A stretch of DNA of 64,000 bases, from contig NZ_CP138333.2 of the NCBI RefSeq assembly GCF_038561955.2, positions 2,108,001-2,172,000 of the forward strand. Direction: 5' to 3'. The number at the start of each line of letters is the position of its first letter. Position 1 is the stretch's first letter. Made by a program: the position numbers and the translations under genes. Below are positions 48,587 through 55,950 of the stretch, one piece after another. Under the pieces are notes generated by a model. That model saw only the letters and a list, made by a program, of their open reading frames with translations. It was not told where the DNA came from and made no database searches. The stretch comes from Salinicoccus sp. Bachu38. Lineage in GTDB: Bacteria; Bacillota; Bacilli; Staphylococcales; Salinicoccaceae.

Positions 48587-49189
48587 TCACTTCACCCCCA
48601 GATACCAGACATGCCCTTCCATCAGCTCTTCCGAGACGATTTCATGCCCGCCATCCGTCAGTTTCACATCCACCGATGCCCCTTTCAGTTCCAGGTGCCG
48701 CTTCAGCTGGTATGCTTCTCCCGCTGTAGCGACCATATCCCGGGCTCCGGCTGTCATCAGCACTTTTTTTCCGAGTAGATCCACACTGCCCATCTGTTCG
48801 CTTTTGTATGCCCCATGCATCAGCATCGCCCCGGCAACCGGGATGGCATGATTGAGCAGCATATGGGCCGCCATATTCGCACCGTTCGAGTAGCCGATAT
48901 AGACCGCCTTCGAGAGGTCCAGGCCATACTCCCCGGCGAGCTCACGCAATGTCGCGGCCACCTTTTCCCCTTCGCTCCTGAGGCTTTCCTCATCATGTCC
49001 CTTTCCATCCCGCTTGAAGAAGCGCACCTGTCCACTGTCCTCGATATCCCCGCGCAATGCCAGGATGTTCGCAGAACCGTCCACCATCGCGGCAACTTCC
49101 AGGAGATCCGTCTCCCTGCCGCCACTGCCATGGAAGAGTATCAGCGTATTTTCCCTTTTGTTCTTCGCTTTTATAAATAGATGCTTCAC
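48587..49189 (-). CDS. Alpha/beta hydrolase, MhqD-like carboxylesterase
   Basis: This serine hydrolase has 200 residues and a GTG start preceded by AAGGAGG. The nucleophile lies in the elbow GYSNGA, the oxyanion segment is LFHGSGG, and the catalytic Asp and His are in AGARDMVA and DGGHEI. In Bacillus, mhqD is induced by quinones through MhqR along with ring-cleaving dioxygenases. The divergent dioxygenase gene next door supports the same role here. Confidence 0.85.
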   Translation of the reverse strand: MKHLFIKAKNKRENTLILFHGSGGRETDLLEVAAMVDGSANILALRGDIEDSGQVRFFKRDGKGHDEESLRSEGEKVAATLRELAGEYGLDLSKAVYIGYSNGANMAAHMLLNHAIPVAGAMLMHGAYKSEQMGSVDLLGKKVLMTAGARDMVATAGEAYQLKRHLELKGASVDVKLTDGGHEIVSEELMEGHVWYLGVK

Positions 49190-49226
49190 TGTGATGCCCT
49201 CCTTTATTAGAGTTTACCCTATTACT

Positions 49227-49255
49227 ATTATATAATAATACCAATAGACTCAGAA
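49227..49255. promoter_or_regulatory. Divergent promoter and palindrome between mhqD- and mhqO-like genes
   Basis: In the 78-base gap, TATAAT boxes on the two strands (49227-49232 minus, 49231-49236 plus) overlap inside the palindrome TATTATATAATA. A TTCTGA at 49250-49255 could be the minus-strand -35. One regulator bound here would control both genes. MhqR is a candidate by context only, and its known operator is not clearly matched. Confidence 0.5.
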
Positions 49256-49267
49256 GGAGCGATATCC

Positions 49268-50194
49268 ATGACAGTACTCGGCATCCATCACGTCTCTTCC
49301 ATCACAAGGGAGATCCTCGACAATCATGACTTCTATACGAACATCCTCGGTCTGCGTCTCGTCAAAAAGACTGTGAACCAGGATGATACGAGCATGTATC
49401 ATCTGTTCTATGGAGACCATGAGGGGACACCCGGTTCCGACATCACATTCTTTGAAATAGTGAACGCACCCAAATTCCAGGCGGGCACCAACAGCATTTC
49501 CAGAACCTATTTCCGCGTGCCCTCAAGGGAGGCACTCGAGTTCTTCAGGGACCGTTTCGAGGCACATGGCGTCTATCATGAAGGCATCATTGAGCAGTTC
49601 GGCAGGACCCTCATGAAATTCGAAGACCATGAAAAGCAGCGCCTTGCACTGATGATCGATCAGAGCAGTGAACACACCACACCCAATGTGCATCAGGACA
49701 TCCCCCGGGCGCATGCCATCACATCCATAGGGGCCGTCGAGGTGACCGTCCAGTACGTGAAGCCGATGGTCCAGTTCCTGGAGCTCCTCGGCGGTACCGT
49801 GCAGGGTGACTTCAATGACGATGCGACAGAAGCGGAACTCAAGGTCGGTGAAGACAGCGTCTATGTCATCGAACAGCGCAACAGCCAGCTCGAGAAGGAG
49901 GGGTATGGAAGCGTCCACCACTTTTCACTGCGTGTCGAAGATGAGGCCGAGCTGCTTGAAATCGAGGAGCGTATCGATGAGGAGAACTGGAAGAATTCCG
50001 GCATCGTCGACCGCTATTATTTCAAGGCGCTCTACATCACGACTGTGGGCGGCATTACGGTGGAGGTCTCCACAGACGGTCCCGGCTTCGATATTGATGA
50101 ACCGGTCGAATCACTGGGAAAAAACCTCTCCCTGCCTCCCGATCTGGAGGAAAACCGCGACCTGATCGAAGCCTATCTGACACCTCTGAGCTGA
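49268..50194 (+). CDS. Ring-cleaving dioxygenase, MhqO/MhqE family
   Basis: This is a tandem VOC-fold protein of 308 residues that resembles Fe2+ extradiol dioxygenases acting on hydroquinones. Metal-site residues lie in LGIHHVSSI, YGSVHHFSLRV and GGITVEVST. Two VOC modules span about 5-130 and 150-290. AAGGAG precedes the ATG. It is divergent from the MhqD-like hydrolase, the same pairing used for quinone detoxification in Bacillus, and is followed by pcm 40 bases on. Confidence 0.88.
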   Translation: MTVLGIHHVSSITREILDNHDFYTNILGLRLVKKTVNQDDTSMYHLFYGDHEGTPGSDITFFEIVNAPKFQAGTNSISRTYFRVPSREALEFFRDRFEAHGVYHEGIIEQFGRTLMKFEDHEKQRLALMIDQSSEHTTPNVHQDIPRAHAITSIGAVEVTVQYVKPMVQFLELLGGTVQGDFNDDATEAELKVGEDSVYVIEQRNSQLEKEGYGSVHHFSLRVEDEAELLEIEERIDEENWKNSGIVDRYYFKALYITTVGGITVEVSTDGPGFDIDEPVESLGKNLSLPPDLEENRDLIEAYLTPLS

Positions 50195-50234
50195 ATAGTT
50201 TCCAGGACATCCATCCAAAAGGAAGGTGAATGCC

Positions 50235-50816
50235 ATGAAATACGGCGAAAAAGAGATTACAGCATTTTTCCACGAACTCGACCGGAGCAGGTTCATGGAC
50301 CGGCATAAGGAGGAAGCTGGAATGGATGTGCCCTTCCCCATCGGGCATGGGCAGACGATATCCCAGCCCTCCCTTGTCCTTGAGATGACCCTCCGCCTCG
50401 ACCTTGAATCCGACAGCAAGGTGCTGGAGGTCGGCACCGGTTCCGGCTTCCAGACGGCACTTTTGGCAAAATTTGCTGCAAGCGTGTATACGGTCGAAAG
50501 AATCAGGGCACTTCATGACAGCTCCAAGGAAAAACTGGCTGCAGAGGGATTCTCCAACATCCATTTCCACTATGGGGATGGCAACCTCGGCTGGGAGGCA
50601 CACGCGCCATATGACAGGATCATGGTGACTGCCGCCGCCAAGGAAATTCCCCCTGTCCTCGTCAGCCAGCTGGCGCCCGGCGGAAAGATGGTCATCCCCG
50701 TCGGTGACACGTTCGACCAGGAACTCAGGCTCGTCGAAAAGGACAAAGATGGCGGAATCAATACTTCCTTCATCGAACATGTAAGGTTCGTCAGGCTCAA
50801 AAAAGATAAAGAATAG
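50235..50816 (+). CDS. pcm: Protein-L-isoaspartate O-methyltransferase family
   Basis: This SAM-dependent enzyme methylates isoaspartyl residues in aged proteins. The ATG at 50235, eight bases after GGAAGG, is preferred over the GTG at 50226. It gives 193 residues. The SAM loop is VLEVGTGSGFQTALLA, and the substrate segment SQPSLVLEMT and C-terminal APGGKMVIPVG are typical. Staphylococci generally lack a well-known pcm, so its presence is mildly notable. It is probably cotranscribed with the dioxygenase gene. Confidence 0.88.
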   Translation: MKYGEKEITAFFHELDRSRFMDRHKEEAGMDVPFPIGHGQTISQPSLVLEMTLRLDLESDSKVLEVGTGSGFQTALLAKFAASVYTVERIRALHDSSKEKLAAEGFSNIHFHYGDGNLGWEAHAPYDRIMVTAAAKEIPPVLVSQLAPGGKMVIPVGDTFDQELRLVEKDKDGGINTSFIEHVRFVRLKKDKE

Positions 50817-50831
50817 TCCGTCCCACTTCCC

Positions 50832-50866
50832 TTGATGTATTTGTTGCTATACTATATAGTGTATAA
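50832..50866 (+). promoter_or_regulatory. Promoter with palindrome ahead of the AhpD-like gene
   Basis: TTGATG (50832-50837) and TATAGT (50855-50860) are spaced by 17 bases. The palindrome ACTATATAGT at 50851-50860, inside a larger imperfect repeat (TATACTATATAGTGTATA), covers the -10. Redox regulators of the MarR/DUF24 class use sites of this kind, but the binding protein is not known. Confidence 0.55.
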
Positions 50867-50890
50867 CAATACATACTAGGAGGATATGAA

Positions 50891-51547
50891 ATGACGACAG
50901 ACGTACTCTACAAACAGTCCTACAAGAACCGCCTCGGTGAAATCAACAAGCTTGCCCCGGAAGCCGCAAAAGCATTCGGACAGTTCGACCAGAAAGCGAT
51001 GGCGGAAGGCGTACTCCCTGCCAAACTGAAGGAGCTCATCGCTGTGGCAGTGGCCCATGTGACCGGCTGCCCATACTGCATCGATATCCATGTCAAGAAC
51101 CTGAAGAAGCTCGACGGCTCCAAAGAGGAGATGGCGGAATCCATCATGGTCGCCACTGCCCTCAAGGCAGGCTCAGCATATGCCCACAGCATCAATGCAC
51201 TGAATGCCTATGATGGAAACGAAGACGACAGCCTCTATGCCAAAGGGGACCTGAAGAACCTCGCACAGCTCAATAAGGTCACACCTGAAATCAACAAGGC
51301 ATTCCAGCAGTTCGATGCTGCTGCCATGCAGGAAGGCGCGCTCACAGCAAAAGAGAAAGAAATCATCGCTGTCGCCATCGCCCATGTGACCGGCTGCCCA
51401 TATTGCATCGAAATCCATACGGGAAATGCTAAAAAGATGAATGTCACGAAAGAGGAGATTGCCGAATCCATCTTCGTCGCAACAACATTGAAAGCCGGTT
51501 CGGCATATGCCCACGGCATCAATGCACTGAACGCCTATGATGAATAG
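50891..51547 (+). CDS. Doubled carboxymuconolactone decarboxylase (AhpD-like) protein
   Basis: Two AhpD-like domains lie in tandem in 218 residues. Each half carries the redox motif AHVTGCPYCI with CxxC and the downstream His, followed by ATALKAGSAYAH or ATTLKAGSAYAH. Such proteins reduce peroxides or act in alkyl hydroperoxide defence. Most relatives are single-domain. The halves are closely similar, suggesting a fairly recent internal duplication. AGGAGG precedes the ATG, and the gene has its own promoter and terminator. Confidence 0.88.
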   Translation: MTTDVLYKQSYKNRLGEINKLAPEAAKAFGQFDQKAMAEGVLPAKLKELIAVAVAHVTGCPYCIDIHVKNLKKLDGSKEEMAESIMVATALKAGSAYAHSINALNAYDGNEDDSLYAKGDLKNLAQLNKVTPEINKAFQQFDAAAMQEGALTAKEKEIIAVAIAHVTGCPYCIEIHTGNAKKMNVTKEEIAESIFVATTLKAGSAYAHGINALNAYDE

Positions 51548-51557
51548 ATGAAAAGAG

Positions 51558-51590
51558 CCTCATCCATACAATATGGATGAGGTATTTTTA
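51558..51590 (+). terminator. Terminator after the AhpD-like gene
   Basis: CCTCATCCATA pairs with TATGGATGAGG around CAA and is followed by TATTTTTATAT. It lies between the convergent AhpD-like and ATP-grasp genes and may serve both. Confidence 0.9.
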
Positions 51591-51596
51591 TATCAT

Positions 51597-52562
51597 CTAT
51601 CTATGGCTGCCCGCTTCCTCTTTCCCTACCGTTTCAAGCTCACGGCCAAGGAACTTCGCAAGTTCAAGCATGCCGTATTGGCCGGCTTCGGCTTCTGCAT
51701 CACTGTTGTAGTTTGTATTCGTGTTGATATCGTAAGTGTAGAGGTTTCCGTCTTCATCCTGGATGAATTCTATGCCTGCAACATTGATGCCGTTGTTTGC
51801 GAGCACCTTCTTATAATTTTCAAGGATCGGATGGTGGAAATCCTTGATGATCCTGAATTTCGGGGTGCCTTCTTCCTCCTGCTCCCCTGCCGGACAGAAC
51901 AGATCCTCTATGGAACACGCATCCGCCGGGCACAGTTCGAATCCTTCGGACGTGTCGACACGGACGGCATAGACGAATTCACCACCGACGAATTCACAGC
52001 GCGTAATGGAGGCGTCCGGTGATTTGATGTAGTCCTGGAGCAGTGTCACACCATCCACCGGCTCCTCGAATGCCTCGCTTCCGACATATGCTTCAAGGGC
52101 TTCGATGGAATCGAACAGCTGGACACCGAGACCTTTGCCTGCACGGTTATGCTTCGTGATGAAGGATTTCCCCTCAAACCGTTTCGCCGCTTCCAGGATC
52201 TGGTCCTTGCCGACAGCAGCCACGGTATTCGGCGTCTTTACGCCATATTTTTCAAGCTCCAGGTATTGGGACACCTTGCTCACTTCCAATTGCAGGGCCC
52301 GGCTGCCGTTGATTACCGTACGCCCGTGGTACTCAAGCCACGCAAGGACAGCATTCGTGAGCTCCGGAGAATAACGGTTGCCCCGTGTGTGTGAAGATGC
52401 GCTGATCCTGTTGTAGAAGACCCCTTCCGGCGGCTCTGCAGTCAGATCCACCTTGCCCTCTGACAGGAGCCAGTCCTCGTAGGGCAGCCCCAGTTCATCC
52501 AATCGCTTGAAAAGGTGATCGGTCCATTCAGGGTTTTCGTGCAGTACATATATTTTAGCCAT
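51597..52562 (-). CDS. ATP-grasp ligase under SAM riboswitch control
   Basis: This 321-residue carboxylate-amine ligase is of the RimK/glutathione-synthetase-like group. ATP-grasp features are the Lys and Gly-rich loop of SFITKHNRAGKGLGVQLF, the central LLQDYIKSPDASITRCEF, and the metal-binding end GIEFIQDEDG then YDINTNTNYNSD. The N-terminal domain starts AKIYVLHENPEWTDHLFKRL. AAGGAGTG precedes the ATG. A SAM-I riboswitch lies directly upstream, so the gene should be expressed when SAM is low. That points to sulfur or methionine metabolism, for example joining an amino acid to a methionine-, cysteine- or thiol-containing partner. The actual substrates are unknown. Confidence 0.82.
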   Translation of the reverse strand: MAKIYVLHENPEWTDHLFKRLDELGLPYEDWLLSEGKVDLTAEPPEGVFYNRISASSHTRGNRYSPELTNAVLAWLEYHGRTVINGSRALQLEVSKVSQYLELEKYGVKTPNTVAAVGKDQILEAAKRFEGKSFITKHNRAGKGLGVQLFDSIEALEAYVGSEAFEEPVDGVTLLQDYIKSPDASITRCEFVGGEFVYAVRVDTSEGFELCPADACSIEDLFCPAGEQEEEGTPKFRIIKDFHHPILENYKKVLANNGINVAGIEFIQDEDGNLYTYDINTNTNYNSDAEAEAGQYGMLELAKFLGRELETVGKEEAGSHR

Positions 52563-52619
52563 GCTACATCACTCCTTCAGTATTCATAAAACACAACTTA
52601 TCTGCGTATGCTGCACCTA

Positions 52620-52785
52620 TAAAGACAGAAGCCCTTTTCGGATAGGAAAAGAGCTTCTGACAATCTATATCTCTTCTCATCTTCCAGGCACAGACCTGAT
52701 GGAATTGGCACAGTATTCATAAGGAACCCGCTGCCGAAGCTTCGTCGGGCCATCTCCCTCTGCTTCTCTGGATAAGAATCAATTC
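52620..52785 (-). ncRNA. SAM-I (S-box) riboswitch with terminator
   Basis: On the minus strand the conserved S-box core is readable. P1 5' arm is TCTTATC (52771-52777), followed by CAGAGAAGCAGAGGGA and ATGGCCCGACGAAGC, then the P3 region, GTGCCAATTCC and P4 CAGG...CCTG. The P1 3' arm GATGAGA lies at 52675-52681. A terminator follows: CAGAAGCTCTTTTC with GAAAAGGGCTTCTG (52626-52659) and TCTTTAT. GAGAAGAG next to P1 can instead pair with CTCTTTTC of the terminator, giving the antiterminator. SAM binding should therefore stop transcription of the ATP-grasp gene. Confidence 0.93.
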
Positions 52786-52810
52786 ATATTAAGTTGATAG
52801 GTTAAAGAAT

Positions 52811-52839
52811 ATTCTATGCCATAATCCATGGATAGTCAA
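52811..52839 (-). promoter_or_regulatory. Promoter of the S-box transcript
   Basis: TTGACT (52834-52839) and TAGAAT (52811-52816) are spaced by 17 bases on the minus strand. The predicted start is near 52804, about 25 bases before P1 of the riboswitch. Confidence 0.75.
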
Positions 52840-52849
52840 TAGGAACAGC

Positions 52850-53006
52850 CTAAATTCAAAAAGGATGCGGTTAACACGGAAGAGAACACTGCAGCAATCC
52901 GCATGGTGCTTGCCCCCTCTCCGGGTGGATAGAGCCCATGAGAAGATATATAACTTCGCAAACAGCAAATATCCTCCAGGACCATGGTCCCGGAGGATAT
53001 TTTTTA
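52850..53006 (+). ncRNA. Candidate small RNA on the plus strand
   Basis: This gene-free stretch of about 150 bases ends in a strong plus-strand terminator. It can form ATGCGG...CCGCAT (52865-52903 region) and a second stem around CTCTCC-GGGT-GG, and it has an exposed C-rich segment, TTGCCCCCTCTCC, like the seed regions of some staphylococcal regulatory RNAs. No coding frame with a proper binding site was found, and no clear plus-strand promoter was identified. It is therefore only a candidate. Confidence 0.35.
52968..53006 (+). terminator. Bidirectional terminator, stronger on the plus strand
   Basis: A long stem (AAATATCCTCC-GGACC with GGTCC-GGAGGATATTT, one mismatch) is followed by TTTTTT on the plus strand and only TTTGCTGTTTG on the minus strand. 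It lies one base past the lipoprotein stop, so it also ends that gene. Confidence 0.85.
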
Positions 53007-53768
53007 TTACTTCACCGCTTCCGGCAGTTCAATTTCACCAACATCATTGAATGACGTGAATTCGACATCGCCTGACAATGCATAATCCCCTTCGGCATCT
53101 TCACCTTCGGCATCATAATCGATGGACTGGATGAGCGCGTCTTCCTTACCCACCACAATCTCTACATCATTCTGTATGGCAGAAGTATCGATGGCACCGA
53201 ATTCCACGGCGAAGAGCGTTTCGAATGTCTTGAACACTTCTTCACTCTCTCCATCAATCGTATAGATGACCTGATCGTCCTCCTCTGTAGATTCCAGTTC
53301 GTCCTTGATATCCGCAAACGAGAGGACTGCATTTTCGTACGTCACATGATAGAGCTGCTCGGCACCGACGGAATCAGAAATATCGATCCAATCCGTGCCA
53401 TTGTTGTAGTACGTCTTTCCATCCTTGGAAATCGTGCGGTCCTCGCCTTCAGATTTCAGATGGAGTGATGGCGGGTCGCCGTCCTTGAACCGTACATCGG
53501 CTTCAAGCATTTCCGGCGCTCCGCCATCGACAACCGCCTCAAGATCAAGGACAGCCTGATAGCTCTCAATTTCCCCGGCCTTCTCCACGACTGCAGAAAG
53601 TGCTTCATCGTCCGTCTCTATATCAGACAATGAACGCTCCGTCTCGCGCGATTCCTGTGTCGCCTCTTCTGATGTTTCATCTATATTATCCTGCGTTTCC
53701 TCCTCCTGGCAGCCGGCCAGAATGGCTGTTGCAGTGAGGGTCGCGAACAGATATTTTGAAACCTTCAT
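53007..53768 (-). CDS. Lipoprotein of unknown function
   Basis: The start at 53766-53768 (MKVSKYLFATLTATAIL) follows AAGGAG and gives 253 residues. The lipobox is LAGC, followed by an acidic linker rich in Glu, Thr and Ser. The main domain (about 60-250) has repeated beta-rich segments such as SYQAVLDLEAVVDG and GKTYYNNGTDWIDIS. This resembles the LolA/LppX-like fold of DUF6612-type lipoproteins that may bind lipids. Neighbouring genes give no functional hint. Confidence 0.75.
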   Translation of the reverse strand: MKVSKYLFATLTATAILAGCQEEETQDNIDETSEEATQESRETERSLSDIETDDEALSAVVEKAGEIESYQAVLDLEAVVDGGAPEMLEADVRFKDGDPPSLHLKSEGEDRTISKDGKTYYNNGTDWIDISDSVGAEQLYHVTYENAVLSFADIKDELESTEEDDQVIYTIDGESEEVFKTFETLFAVEFGAIDTSAIQNDVEIVVGKEDALIQSIDYDAEGEDAEGDYALSGDVEFTSFNDVGEIELPEAVK

Positions 53769-53840
53769 ATTCCCTTGCTCCTTAGAACGCTGATTTTTCA
53801 TAAATCATATCATGGATCATTTCAATTCACTAACAATATG

Positions 53841-54758
53841 CTAGTGGCTGACACGCCGCCTCGGCTTCTTTCCCGATTGCCTGCGCATCTCCTGGATGCG
53901 GCTGAAGGTGTAGATGGCAAGGCCACTCCATATCAGGATATAGGCCACTGTATGGATGTCCGTGAATGCTTCGTCATACATGAAGACACCGATCAGCAGC
54001 ATGATCGTCGGCGCGAAGTACTGAAGGATGCCAATCAGGGACAGGCGGATGCGCTGGGCCCCGAGCGAGAACAGGAGCAGCGGAATGGCTGTAATCACCC
54101 CTGTGCCGATCATGACCAGACTGTCTGCATTGATGCCGAAGTTCCCCCCGCCACTGCCTTCAAGGAACAGTATGTATATGAGGGCGAATGGCGCAAGGAC
54201 AAACGTTTCAACAGCCAGTGCGAATACCGCGTCCATATTGATGACCTTCTTGATCAGACCATAGATACTGAACGACAGCGCCAGGGTAAGAGAAATCCAT
54301 GGCGCGGAGCCGAGACCCACCGCCAGGTATGTAACACCGAGGAAGACGATGATGATTGCCATCCATTGTGACTTTGAGAACCGTTCTCCAAGGATGACGA
54401 AACCGATTAATATGCTGATCAATGGATTGATGTAGTAGCCGAGGCTTGCATCCAGAATATGTCCGTTATTCACCGCGATGATGTACAACAGCCAGTTGGT
54501 GGTGATGACAGTCGAAGCGGCGAACAGTGCAACGATTTTCTTCCTGTCGCGGAAGATGAATTTCAGGTCCTTGTAGAACAGGTGCATCCTGTTGGTGACA
54601 AGGATGAATACAATCATGAATACGAAGGCCCACAGGACCCTGTGTGCGATTAGTTCATAGGAGGAGATATGTTCAACCTGCTTCCAGTAGATGGGCAGGA
54701 ACCCCCATATCAGATACGCCCCGAGGGCAAAAATTATACCTTTGCTGTTTTCACTCAC
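53841..54758 (-). CDS. rarD: RarD family EamA transporter
   Basis: This is a drug/metabolite-superfamily carrier of 305 residues with ten helices. The N-terminal GAYLIWGFLPIYWKQVEH and LASLGYYINPL-type segment SLGYYINPLISILIGF are RarD marks. The role of RarD is not settled, and resistance to chloramphenicol-like compounds was reported when overexpressed in other species. The C-terminal tail is basic (RRQSGKKPRRR). It stands alone between two minus-strand genes. Confidence 0.92.
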   Translation of the reverse strand: MSENSKGIIFALGAYLIWGFLPIYWKQVEHISSYELIAHRVLWAFVFMIVFILVTNRMHLFYKDLKFIFRDRKKIVALFAASTVITTNWLLYIIAVNNGHILDASLGYYINPLISILIGFVILGERFSKSQWMAIIIVFLGVTYLAVGLGSAPWISLTLALSFSIYGLIKKVINMDAVFALAVETFVLAPFALIYILFLEGSGGGNFGINADSLVMIGTGVITAIPLLLFSLGAQRIRLSLIGILQYFAPTIMLLIGVFMYDEAFTDIHTVAYILIWSGLAIYTFSRIQEMRRQSGKKPRRRVSH

Positions 54759-54816
54759 GTCTTCACCTCATTTTAAGCATTACAGCAATTTTACTCCTCT
54801 CAAATATTATTTCAAG

Positions 54817-54851
54817 ACAAAAAATAAGATTGAAACAGATGTTTCAATCTT
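54817..54851 (-). terminator. Terminator after the DUF975-like gene
   Basis: AAGATTGAAAC pairs perfectly with GTTTCAATCTT around a four-base loop and is followed on the minus strand by ATTTTTTG. It lies ten bases past the stop of the membrane protein gene. Confidence 0.9.
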
Positions 54852-54861
54852 GGGCGGGGAT

Positions 54862-55779
54862 TCATGGCTGGTGCATCCGCCGGTATTCCCGGTCGAGTGT
54901 ATCACGGCTCTTGAAATAGTATGCGGTGATGCTGCCGACCATGAAATACATCACCACGGCATATGCCGCAACCATCAGAAGTGCGCCTGCCACCATGAGT
55001 ATGGGAAATGCGATTTCATTTACAAAAAGGCCTGCCGGTATCGCTGCCACGATGAATATGAGATAGATGGCGAGGGGAATCATCCAGAGCAGGAAATTGC
55101 TGAAGAGCAGTTTCCATATGCGCTCCCCTCCACGGAACATGACCTCCCAAGCCACCTTGAACTTGTCTGTTGTGGGACTGAGCGGCTGGTCGATATAGGC
55201 CATGTAGACAAGGAACATATAGATGGCAATCATCAGATAGGGGATGTATGAAATCATCACCACCAGAAAATTGAGCAGGACGAGTCCAATAATCAGACCG
55301 ATCTGGCCGCCCGACAGGCCGCTCCCCTGCTCAAATGTCTCCGCCAGCGTAATCAGCGGCATATTGACCGCCATCAGGATGAACTGCATGATGAGGCCGA
55401 GCACAAAGGAAATTGCGAAATAGGCGGCCAGTACGAGCAGCCCCAGCTTGATCACTTTGCTGTACCTGCCTTTTGTGAACACTTTGAATGCTTCCCTGAA
55501 ACCGAAGTCACGCCCCAGGCAAGTGCAGGCATAATACCGCATTACACCTACTCCGAACGGATAGAACAGGAAGATTCCGGCAAGAAGGAACAGGAACCCT
55601 ACTGCGAACACCCATAGCACCGCTACTCCACTGTCGATGAATGAAGCCGGCAATGCCATCACCAGAATGAACAGGACGGCGGCCGCATACATCAGTATGA
55701 ACGCCAGTACCGTCAACCAGAACGTTTTCATATGGCTGCCGGCGCCATTCCTTTTATATGCTGCCTGATAGTCGAACAT
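54862..55779 (-). CDS. DUF975-like multi-pass membrane protein
   Basis: This integral membrane protein of unknown role has 305 residues and about six helices. The soluble loop GRDFGFREAFKVFTKGRYSKVIKLG between helix pairs, and the order of helices, resemble the DUF975 family of Firmicutes. GGAGGGCG precedes the ATG. It is a single-gene unit ending at a strong terminator, upstream of and divergent from the mannitol operon. No function is claimed. Confidence 0.75.
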   Translation of the reverse strand: MFDYQAAYKRNGAGSHMKTFWLTVLAFILMYAAAVLFILVMALPASFIDSGVAVLWVFAVGFLFLLAGIFLFYPFGVGVMRYYACTCLGRDFGFREAFKVFTKGRYSKVIKLGLLVLAAYFAISFVLGLIMQFILMAVNMPLITLAETFEQGSGLSGGQIGLIIGLVLLNFLVVMISYIPYLMIAIYMFLVYMAYIDQPLSPTTDKFKVAWEVMFRGGERIWKLLFSNFLLWMIPLAIYLIFIVAAIPAGLFVNEIAFPILMVAGALLMVAAYAVVMYFMVGSITAYYFKSRDTLDREYRRMHQP

Positions 55780-55843
55780 GAAACGCCCTCCTTTTTCTTC
55801 CAGTATACCACTTGGCTGCCTGTCTTTTAATCCATAACATGTG

Positions 55844-55868
55844 GTTTGTCACACATTGCGTGACAAAC
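55844..55868 (+). promoter_or_regulatory. MtlR activator site of the mannitol operon
   Basis: GTTTGTCAC-N7-GTGACAAAC is a perfect nine-base inverted repeat just upstream of the mtl promoter. It closely resembles the Bacillus/Geobacillus MtlR box TTGNCACAN4TGTGNCAA. Its position before the -35 fits an activator. Confidence 0.8.
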
Positions 55869-55884
55869 CCGCTTTTTGTTTATA

Positions 55885-55913
55885 TTGTAAGCGCTCACTT
55901 TTCGGCTTATATT
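55885..55913 (+). promoter_or_regulatory. Mannitol operon promoter with cre site
   Basis: TTGTAA (55885-55890) and TATATT (55908-55913) are spaced by 17 bases. TTGTAAGCGCTCACTT at 55885-55900 matches the CcpA cre consensus at 14 of 16 places and covers the -35, so catabolite repression is predicted. Confidence 0.75.
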
Positions 55914-55950
55914 TAGAGTACATACCAAATATTTATAAGGGGTGACACTT

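Noticed and set aside
52865-53050. A 61-codon plus-strand frame in the long intergenic region
   Set aside because: It runs through the terminator stem and U tract into the lipoprotein gene and has no spaced binding site.
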